A DNA stretch of 64,000 nucleotides from Galaxea fascicularis (Eukaryota > Cnidaria > Anthozoa > Scleractinia > Euphylliidae), in the NCBI GenBank assembly GCA_948470475.1, contig OX419342.1, positions 27,634,854 through 27,698,853 of the forward strand, in the 5' to 3' direction. Under the pieces are notes generated by a model. That model did not search any database and was not told the DNA's origin. It worked only from the letters and a program-made list of their open reading frames with translations. Made by a program: the position numbers and the translations under genes. Below are positions 57,047-64,000 of the stretch, piece by piece. How positions within the stretch are numbered: position 1 is the first letter of the stretch; each line of letters opens with the position of its first letter.

Positions 57047-60000
57047 CCGTTGAAGTCCTGGACTTTTTCAGGCTTCTTTACGCAATTACATATAATTGCG
57101 TTTACCACTGCGAGGATCAGTCTTCATTTGCTTTCATTTCCGCAGTTCATGCATATGATCATTTCATATTCACCACTCACATTCATCACTTTCACGGGAA
57201 CATGTGAACCTACAATTGACCTGCTACCAATGTCAGTGGCTTCATAGCTCAGTTGGGTAGAGCGTTGCACCGGTATCGCGAGGTTACGGGTTCAAACCCC
57301 GTTGGAGTGCTGAATTTTTTTTCAGGCTTCTTTACGCAATTGCATATAATTGCGTTAACTATTGCAGAAATAATACGAGTACGATTTACTGATTTATCTG
57401 ATTTATTTTTGATGTGTTCTCGCTAACGATATTGCCTTTACTACTGAACAAAGGGCGTGGAACCCGAAACTATATACATTATGGATCATGTGCTAAAGGT
57501 CAATCAAGGATCACCGTAAGTACTGTCCGGATGTACGATCCAACAAAACAGATGATCTAAAATATTTTCACGACATTAACAACTGCGAGGATCAGTCTTC
57601 ATTTGATGAACAAGTATTGTGGCATTGCCCAACAACACCCGTATAATAATTTATTTTGGAGTGTTGACGTGCACAAATCGGGACTAACTGAACTTTAAAC
57701 TTACGCTGTGGCTATATGCTACGTCGTACCTAGTGGCTATATGCCCAGCAGACGGGAGAGGTCTCAAAAAAAGTAAATGCCTTTTAGTCAGACATGTTTA
57801 TAGATTTAAAGGAAATGCTTTGGCCTAGCCTTTCGAAAATGTCCTGTCTCTTTTCGGATTTGCCATGCGATGGGGAAAAGGAGAGTGGCTTCGCAGCTAC
57901 CTAGTTTGGCTTGCCTAGGCTCAGAATCAAAGCGCCTCATTGCGATACTTTCTGTGAACGTGCTGCTAGTAAAAAATACCCGGCAGAACCACTAAAGGTA
58001 TTCGAAATGTCTGGGCGATTGAAAGAAGATCGTTAGTTCGCAAATGACTTGAATAAAGTTTGCCGAGCAACTATTTTTCGCCACTTAAGCCAAGACTAAA
58101 TGCCCGGCAGTCGGAACTTTCAGTCAAAATTCCACTGAAAAGTCCCATGTTAGCCTACTTGGAGTATATTGGTTTATAATCGGTTGGAGAGTGTTCAATG
58201 GATTTGATATGATAGTCTACTAATTTGAGATAAGTAAGGAGACATAGTTTTCGTGCTCGACTCACGGCCCGGTTCTACCCGGCAGTCGGAAAATACACCC
58301 GGATTTCCACGAAAATTTAGTCTTAATTCTTAACAGTACTTAAGCCCCGAAAATGTCCATTAGGTCTTTGGGCACGCGAGACCAGCAAGTTTTAAATAAT
58401 TTCTAAATGATTTACTGGGGCAGATACGCAATGAGTGCGCAATGAGGTACTTTTATTCTGAGTCCAGGCAAGCCAAACAAGTTAACTGGGAAGCCTCCCT
58501 CCTTTTCGCAAGGCAAACCCGAACAAAGATAGGACATTTTCAAAAGGCTAGGTCAAAGCATTTCCTTTAAATCTATAAACATGTCTGACTGCCGGGCATT
58601 TCGTTTTTTTGAGACCCTTCCCGGCTGCCGGGCATATAGCCACTGCGTTAAACTTATGAGATCATCAACAGCTGTTTAAAGCATCCATGATCGCTCACAC
58701 ATGTTCATGAGATCAAAATACTTACAGCTTAATCCGAAATCGAAGTGAATCTGCTTGGATGTCAAGTTTGATGAAAGAGCAGTTCCATTTGGCAATGTGA
58801 AGTCATCACTCGGGTCTTTGTTATACGTTCCCAGAAGACCATTGGTCATGTTGAAGTACTCTGGTACTAATGTTACCACTAATGACATCATTCCCTTCGC
58901 CTCACAGAATTCTACTCCAACTCCAGACTTGAAGAAAACCTCAACACAATTAGCAGTCTTCTTAGCGGCTCGTAGGTTTCCTCCAATTTCTTTGCTAACA
59001 TTGGTCAGAGAGTTGTAGCCAGTGTAAAGGGTGCCATTAATATACATTTCTAAGCCACCTAAGGAGAAATAAAAACAATAAAGTTCGTAACTTTTCACGT
59101 TTCTCCTAGACAGCTTAATCCTTTAAACACTCAGACGTAGAAGGAAGAAATTGCCAAAATATCAAGCAAATTTATCTCGTGAGATCCTGTCCCTAATTCT
59201 CGTGACCAGATAGATACTGATCACAAAACCAACATGAAATGTCCAAATTTAAGCCAGCTGCAGAAATTGAACTCATTTCCATGGATAGACTAAGTTACGA
59301 ATTTTCGAATTTCATACCTCCACTTTTTAATCTGATTTCAACCGTGTCGGTGCCAGCTTCCTTAGCAACTCCTACTGTGAACACTGTAGCTACGTTCAAT
59401 CCTCCTTGGGCCACTACTTCAGTTCTTGCTTGCAGAACAAACTCATTGTTATCAGTCTTGAGCAGCGTGTATTCCCCGACACCATTGAACGTGTAGTTTG
59501 TGCCGTCCAATGTCTTTACGTGTGGATCACCCCACAAAAGAACTGACAAAGAAAGAATACTTGTGTTATCATTAACAGTTATCAGTGCAGGGTTCCAGAT
59601 AAGTATTTAAGGCGGGGTGTCGACAAGAATTTCTAATTAGTCAAAGCCCCAATACACCCACAAAATATTATAAATTTTCTGTTCATTTGCCAGCTCTCGT
59701 AGCTGACCGTTAAAGGTTTCTTAGCCACCCCTTCGCCGCCCCCCCCCCCCCTCCTTCCTTATCTAGAACACTGTAATCGGCTTTTCGACAACTGAGCCCA
59801 AAAGGTAGACCATCCAGAAGACCAATCAGAGACAATCACCAATTTTGTTATGCTATGTTTCATACACTTTTAATTTTTCTGCAATTTAAATTAATGCACT
59901 CTTGCATGTATGTAAATGACTGTCTTGAGTAAATCTCATTCCCCTTCCCATTTGTTTCACCTGGCACTTTCATGACTTTTAACCAACACTTATTACAGTA

Positions 60001-63000
60001 GACCATACACATAGATCAGGAGAATAAAGGGAATTATTCGGGTCGCCAAAGATGAATATCTTGATGTTTCTGCAATTTTTCCCAACTAGTACAACAGGAA
60101 CTGCAGAGAAAACCGTAAGGAGATTTTGTATGTTGATATCAGGGGTTATAGCGTTAAAACTGAACTCATATTATGAACACCAAAACAAACCTCGCTGCAT
60201 GGTTTTGCGCATGCGAATTCAAGCTGTTAACGCTAGCCGAGCGCGCGTTTCTCGAAACTCCCGAAACTTTTCGGGCGCATTTTGATACCTTGAAATCGTA
60301 GTAAAAGACCAGCTTTCCAGAATAAGCCGATAGCAGTTTTACTAATGGCTTTTCGGGCCCGAAAAGTTTTCGGGACTCTCGAGAAACGGGCTGCTGGTGC
60401 ATTTGCCTCTGGTATGTGACAGGTTCATTATGTTACTCCAGTTATGATTGGCCATGACGGGCAGAAATACCATAACTTACTTCTTTGAATAAGATCGTTT
60501 TCGAATCCAACGCAGAAGTTTATCGGTCTTACGTTATAGAACTTTTCAAGGCTGTCCAGGCTGTTGGACTGTTCGAGGCACAATTGTTCGGCCAAGTTAT
60601 CCATTATCACATTATCAGGACGGGCTGAATAAATGACTCTTAAAAAGCTGTATAAAAAGTTGAGGGCGCCGATATCTATAAAATAACAACATGTTCTGTG
60701 AACATCAGCAGTTACACGGCCATTAGTAACATTTTTGTCGATAGTTATCCCATTAACAGAGATGAAACACATTCTATCCATGGAAGTGGGGTCGAATTTA
60801 AATCTGCCGGTAATCTGAAAGGCTGTACACGGACACGCAGGAAGCTGGTTGGCAGCTGAGTCCAACTCGCTTTTAAGTTCTCTCTCTTGCCAATCATGCC
60901 AGGCATTGCACATAGTTGAAGCGTCGTCTCCTTCCCGCTCTTCAATTCTGAAGAAGTACTCCCCTTGTCTTCCGGTGTTTCCAACCTTGTCGTCCAGATC
61001 TTTAACATAATATGACCCTGACCTAAGAAAACAACGCGTTATAAGTGAAGTTGAAATACTTAAGTAGTTTAAGAGATAATAGGTAATGAGATTTGGGTCC
61101 ATTATATATCGGTAGTCAAGAAAATATATCAGTTATTCTAGCAGGTAGAAATCTATGGGTTTAGACATAAACTTGGAAGATCTTTAACAATGTAATAGCT
61201 GGGGAGTATCAGGGACCAACGACCTCCATTTAGTACGTCTCTCCAGATGCTACTGTTGCAGTCGAGATTCTACAAAATCCAGTTGGATTTTTGTCTCGAG
61301 TTTGGACACCTTAAAAGGAAACCTTCTCTGTTGAGGTAAAGTAAAGCCTGAGGTATCATGTAAACGCCGTATCACTTCTTATTCTTGTGCAAACTGGCAA
61401 GCCCTGAAGACTGGGACTGTTGACCGCCATGATTTTTGTACTGGTTTGTTCACTTATGCCCAGAAATGCAGGCAACTGTGGTTTGACAAATTTGGCGTCA
61501 CCATCTTACGAAGTTCACCACTTGGATGACGGATTACGTGAAATTTGCGATTTAAGCGATTTTCGAGTTATCCTGTAGCTCTTCCAGACCCATATTTTCA
61601 TTGGCCCATGTGACCTGTATCTTCTTTTGTTATCAGGGCAAGGGATATTGTTTGTGTTGTGTCGCCTATTGTTTCACTCTCCAATCAGAAACCGTGTCTG
61701 GAAAGCTACGGGGTCTCTCTGATTACCAAGTTTCCTTCAAACGCGATATTAAATTCAGAGCTCATACCATAATGCATCTTGTACTGGTATGAAATTCTAC
61801 ACGTAAACACTTCCTCAGTCAAACTTACCCATCGAGGCTAGGATACCTAGTTTCTGGTTCACCTCCACCTCCTGCATTGTAGCCAGCTACAGGATAGTCT
61901 TCATAATCATCTCTAAACTTTCCCTCACTACAACATCAAATGGCAAATAATAGAGGGTTAACACTAAGCTAGATTACCCATCAGGTAAAAAGTCTCCCTA
62001 AAGTTCTTAGATTACGGGCAGCGGTGATATTTGCGTGTGATGAGTATTAGAAGAAACTTTTAAAACTCAAAGGCTCAGAATGGACACGAAGAAATAAAGG
62101 TGTAAAAGTCATTACTCTGAGTTTACTTCCAAAATAATGAATTTACCATAACTGTCCATGCAACATCAACAAGTATTCTGATTGGACTACCGTCTTTCCC
62201 GGTCTCTATAGAAACAAGATGACGTCCCAATTGACAATAGAAGAATAGGAACAGAAAATGTTCCGATTGTGTTTCCGCAGTTAAAGTGCACCTAACCCCA
62301 AACTATTTTTTTCACTAAAATAAATCTTTGCACCTGTTCGAAAAGCATTGCGCCCTTTTTTGTTCTTTTTTGCCAAATGCTGTTTTTTATAGGCTTCCAA
62401 ACTCACGAAAAAGTAAGCATTATTTGGTACACGACTGAGTGAGAAGCGGAGTGGGCCTATTCTTGATCTGACGTCTAAAGCTGCTTTGTATACACGTTTA
62501 CAAAGATTTAATGCGATGCAAATCAGTTTGTCACGTCAAATCAAGAATAGACCCACGCCCCTTCTCAATCAGTCGTGTACCAAATAATGTTTACTTTTTC
62601 GTAAGTTTGGAAGCCTATAGCATTTGGCAAAAAAGAACAATAAAGGGCGCAATGCTTTTCGAACAGGTGCAAAGATTTATTTTAGCGAAAAAAATAGTTT
62701 GGGGTTAGGTGCACTTTCAGGAAAATATTCTTGGGCGTCAAGCCTTCAACTATGACCACAACCTCTGTCAAGACTCGGAAAAAGTCATTCTCCCCCCCCC
62801 CCCCCAACCCCTCTCTTAGTTTAAACATCAAAATGGTGTTACTACTTACAAAATCGCTGGTGCTGACCATTCAATTGCTCCGCAAGGGTAGTGGTACTTG
62901 ACAAAGGTGTAAGTCCCATTGGTGATAAGAACAACTTGGAATGTGTTAGTCTAGGAGCAGCAACAACAATCAATAAAGTCGCATTCAAACAATGGGTTTA

Positions 63001-63524
63001 GCATTTATGCTTAAATTAACCTCCACAACATATCTCCTAGGGTTGAAACCCCTTCAAAATTAGCTTGGTTATTTCCTAAATGTCTCCTACAAATTATAGC
63101 TTATCTTGTAAGCAATGCCCACGCATGCTCGCTGTACTGATAAAGAGCTTACAATTCCTTCCTCAAGAATAGGATCATCTGGACGGAGTCGTAGCCAGGT
63201 TACCACCATAACCCATTTGGCTGAGAAATTGCGGAATCCTTCTGGTTGATTGCTTCTAACTTGTTCACTGGCGTTTCCAAGTACGTGAGTAGCTTTCAGC
63301 GTTTGCGATGCGTCAGTGTAGACTTGGTAGAAGACAGACGAACGGTTTGTGTAATTAAAGTAGCAGTCTCCAGGACTTGAACAGAATGATAACTCAGAAT
63401 CGATTTTAGACCAGAAAGGAGCCAGCATCACCCAATCAAACTGAAATTCATCCGTCCTGTATGTAGGGATGGGCGTGTTGAGAAAATAATCTTGCACAAA
63501 GGAAAGCATTCCGTTGGCGCAAAT
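48874..63524 (-). CDS. Mucin-like membrane protein (NIDO-AMOP-VWD-Ig-like-EGF-SEA-like-TM), 5' end missing
   Basis: Exons in transcript order: 63153-63524, about 62851-62950, 61829-61927, 60481-61022, 59318-59542, 58725-59057, 56255-56509, 55695-55888, 55008-55344, 54773-54898, 54217-54339, 53335-53457, 52788-52910, 50919-51047, 50480-50595, 49736-49842, 48874-49332. The junction between the last two does not keep phase, so a small exon or different splice site is missing there. The NIDO-AMOP-VWD core is that of SUSD2/MUC4-type proteins; with EGF repeats and a C-terminal TM it resembles the mucin-like protein known from coral skeletal matrix. It is a type I surface protein, probably adhesive or matrix-forming (inference). 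The first exon(s) with the signal peptide are beyond 64000. Confidence 0.9.
50919..55344 (-). CDS. Mucin-like protein: EGF repeats, mostly one per exon
   Basis: Exon 55008-55344 carries two EGF-like modules (CACRNGGQC and [12 protein letters not shown]). Then follow 54773-54898 ([13 protein letters not shown]), 54217-54339 ([11 protein letters not shown]), 53335-53457 (NACTGNDGC), 52788-52910 ([12 protein letters not shown]) and 50919-51047 ([13 protein letters not shown]). Five single-EGF exons are 123-129 nt with phase 1 at both ends, so each could be skipped without shifting frame. The 1.7-kb intron before the last EGF holds hammerhead-like motifs and the 53-bp minisatellite. Confidence 0.9.
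51866..51892 (+). ncRNA. Hammerhead-ribozyme-like motif 3
   Basis: CTGAAGA (51866-51872), a stem II with GTC/GAC around TTT, GAAA (51885-51888), palindromic ACGT, then C at 51892. This fits a short, dimer-type hammerhead. Stem I pairing is poor, so the call is weaker than motif 2. Confidence 0.4.
52024..52608 (+). repeat. 53-bp minisatellite, about 11 copies
   Basis: The unit begins acctttcttggcctgagaga and repeats every 53 bases from 52024 to about 52608, with a 6-base insertion in the last copy. Variant sites (ggcctg/ggtctg, gcataa/gcacaa, cctttc/cctgtc) show copies 2-5 matching copies 8-11, i.e. a 6-unit (about 318 bp) higher-order repeat. It lies in an intron of the mucin-like gene. Confidence 0.95.
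52660..52700 (+). ncRNA. Hammerhead-ribozyme-like motif 4
   Basis: TCCC (52660-52663), CTGATGA (52664-52670), GTGG-GCGA-CCAC (perfect stem II with a GNRA tetraloop), GAAA (52683-52686), ACA-GGCT-TGT (stem III), then G at 52696 and GGGA (52697-52700) pairing with TCCC. All core bases match except position 17, which is G; natural hammerheads need A, C or U there, so it is probably uncleavable. It begins 52 bases after the minisatellite. Confidence 0.6.
53071..53304 (+). repeat. 117-bp tandem duplication
   Basis: Two copies, about 117 bases apart, share long stretches including 'agcagaatccactacaggaa' and 'acatgctctggccac'. It ends about 30 bases from an EGF exon and its donor at 53333-53334, within the intron. 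Confidence 0.85.
53907..53939. repeat. Perfect 14-bp-arm palindrome
   Basis: TACCGGATGTCCGT and its exact complement around a 5-base loop (gattt), between EGF exons of the mucin-like gene. Confidence 0.95.
55525..55585 (+). repeat. (CTGTCT)n-type simple repeat
   Basis: About ten CTCTGT/CTTTGT hexamers in a row, intronic in the mucin-like gene. Confidence 0.85.
55695..55888 (-). CDS. Mucin-like protein: Ig/cadherin-like beta domain exon
   Basis: Encodes [35 protein letters not shown] and [12 protein letters not shown], continuing at the next exon with [16 protein letters not shown]. The pattern of beta strands with a DDLGA ending suggests an Ig- or cadherin-like fold. The exact family is uncertain. 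Three NxS/T sites. Confidence 0.65.
56255..59542 (-). CDS. Mucin-like protein: von Willebrand factor D domain exons
   Basis: Exons 59318-59542, 58725-59057 and 56255-56509. [20 protein letters not shown] is the VWD signature. [30 protein letters not shown] and [11 protein letters not shown] complete it, ending in [19 protein letters not shown], typical of the SUSD2/MUC4 type. [18 protein letters not shown] follows. The intron at 56510-58724 holds two tRNA-derived SINE copies and a foldback element. Confidence 0.9.
57003..57180 (+). mobile_element. tRNA-derived SINE, family B, 5'-truncated copy
   Basis: Retains 'caccggtatcgcgaggtcac' and a box B-like GGGTTCAAACCCC, then the family tail with 'caggcttctttacgcaatta' and 'tataattgcgtt'. 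The box A half is missing. It lies in the VWD intron of the mucin-like gene. Confidence 0.8.
57238..57370 (+). mobile_element. tRNA-derived SINE, family B, full head
   Basis: Cloverleaf-like head with box A TAGCTCAGTTGGGTAGAGC and perfect T arm (ACGGG/CCCGT). The anticodon loop reads CCGGTAT: GGT (Thr-like) with C where U33 should be. The acceptor stem is imperfect and the tail is shared with the copy at 57003. So it is a SINE, not a working tRNA gene. Confidence 0.8.
57711..58648. mobile_element. Foldback transposon with arms of about 170 bp
   Basis: The left arm (about 57711-57880; 'gtggctatatgccc', 'gacatgtttatagattta', 'ggaaatgctttggcct') is complemented by the right arm (about 58480-58648). 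The left arm has an extra 25-bp duplication near its end. The interior repeats CCCGGCAGTCGGAA twice (near 58100 and 58275). No coding capacity. Confidence 0.85.
60240..60391. mobile_element. Palindromic-end MITE (CGTTTCTCGAA family), copy 3
   Basis: Ends 'gcgtttctcgaaactccc' and 'gggactctcgagaaacgggc', with inner ACTTTTCGGG and GGGCCCGAAAAGTTTTCGGG. The interior matches copy 1 in inverse orientation. It is in the intron between the AMOP and VWD exons. Confidence 0.88.
60481..61022 (-). CDS. Mucin-like protein: AMOP domain exon
   Basis: 542 nt. [14 protein letters not shown] starts the AMOP fold; [21 protein letters not shown] is its CPC core. TCCYF and NFCVGF supply later cysteines. AMOP is an extracellular domain of adhesion-associated proteins. 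It joins the VWD exon in phase. Confidence 0.88.
61829..63524 (-). CDS. Mucin-like protein: NIDO domain exons
   Basis: Exons 63153-63524, about 62851-62950 and 61829-61927. Landmarks: [54 protein letters not shown] and [11 protein letters not shown]. The order matches the NIDO domain of nidogen, SUSD2 and mucin-4. Several NxS/T glycosylation sites are present. The length of the middle exon should be 101 nt by phase; its borders may be off by one. Confidence 0.88.
62283..62717. mobile_element. Foldback element with arms of nearly 200 bp
   Basis: The left arm begins 'aaagtgcacctaaccccaaac' and the right arm ends with its complement. Pairing continues through 'caccTGTTCGAAAAGCATTGCGCCC' and 'ggcttccaaactcacgaaaaa' to a small centre near 62480-62525. 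It encodes nothing and sits between NIDO-domain exons. Confidence 0.9.
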
Positions 63525-63669
63525 CTAAAACAATTAACATGACATTAACAATTAACATAACATTTCATTCTAAACATATCGTCTTCATGTCTATGGATGC
63601 TAGTGTTCAGTAGGTAAGGTAGGCCGGAAACAATTCGTGCAATTTAACATCATCAGGCTAATAGTTATC

Positions 63670-63775
63670 ATTAACATTTCCATCATCATCACCGCCATCA
63701 CCGCCACCGTCATCATCATCATCATCATCCTCATCACCACCATCATCACCGTCATCAATAATAATAATAATAGTA
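63670..63775. repeat. (CAT)n-rich and (AAT)n simple repeats
   Basis: Imperfect CATCAT/CACCAT runs followed by (AA-TA)n. Upstream of the first visible exon of the mucin-like gene, within its next intron. Confidence 0.85.
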
Positions 63776-63867
63776 ATAACTTTATTTCCGTCCCAAATCG
63801 TTCTAGCCGAACACGAGTGCTCTACTAATTGGGGAGACTGTAAATCAAAGAAATTCTAAATCAAATC

Positions 63868-64000
63868 AAATGTTGGTTTTTGAGGAGAGGGGGAAACCGG
63901 AGTACCAGCAGAAAAACCTCTCGGAGCAGAGTAGAGAACTAACAAACTCAGCCCACTTATGACGCCGAGTGCGGGAATCGAACCTGGGACACATTGGTGG
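63868..64000 (-). mobile_element. tRNA-derived SINE, family C, copy 2, cut by window edge
   Basis: Matches copy 1 (12224-12405) over 'cctctcggagcagagtagag' and the 'caaactca' region. On the minus strand the visible end includes the box B-like GGTTCGATTCC; box A would lie beyond 64000. Confidence 0.78.

Overview
The window is intron-rich, AT-rich animal nuclear DNA. It carries many short inverted-repeat transposons, tRNA-derived SINEs and hammerhead-like motifs. Gene content (PARP1, a CALHM-type channel, an EGF-rich adhesion GPCR, and a NIDO-AMOP-VWD-EGF mucin-like membrane protein) fits a cnidarian, most likely an anthozoan and possibly a stony coral; this is inference from gene families. All four protein genes lie on the minus strand. 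A Ty3/Gypsy retrotransposon lies on the plus strand inside a PARP1 intron.

Layout, left to right. (1) 1004-20777: PARP1, 25 coding exons located. It has zinc fingers 1-3, BRCT, WGR, the helical regulatory domain and most of the catalytic domain; the last exon(s), with the catalytic Glu, run off the left edge. Intron 5 holds a 4.2-kb Gypsy element (13725-17958) with 104-bp LTRs, a 5-bp target duplication and one in-frame TGA. (2) 21993-22934: an intronless four-TM CALHM-like channel. (3) 24406-36722, perhaps with a signal-peptide exon at 41517-41793: an adhesion GPCR with a beta-sandwich domain, nine calcium-binding-type EGF repeats in one exon, GAIN/GPS, seven TM segments and a tail with three internal repeats. 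(4) About 41.8-48.9 kb: no convincing gene; dense in MITEs. (5) 48874-63524: a NIDO-AMOP-VWD-Ig-like-EGF-SEA-like-TM protein resembling mucin-like proteins reported from coral skeletal matrix; its 5' end is off the right edge.

The genes show no evident shared pathway. The most unusual content is between and inside them: four hammerhead-ribozyme-like motifs, a hAT-type MITE nested in a tRNA SINE with its target duplication intact, several long hairpins, an 11-copy 53-bp minisatellite with higher-order structure, 14- and 21-nt PARP1 exons, a DETD caspase-type site in PARP1, and YDxP/NPxY motifs in the GPCR tail. Exon boundaries were read by eye from splice sites, phase and homology, with no alignment, so ends may be off by a few bases. 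Exons with uncertain junctions are stated as such.
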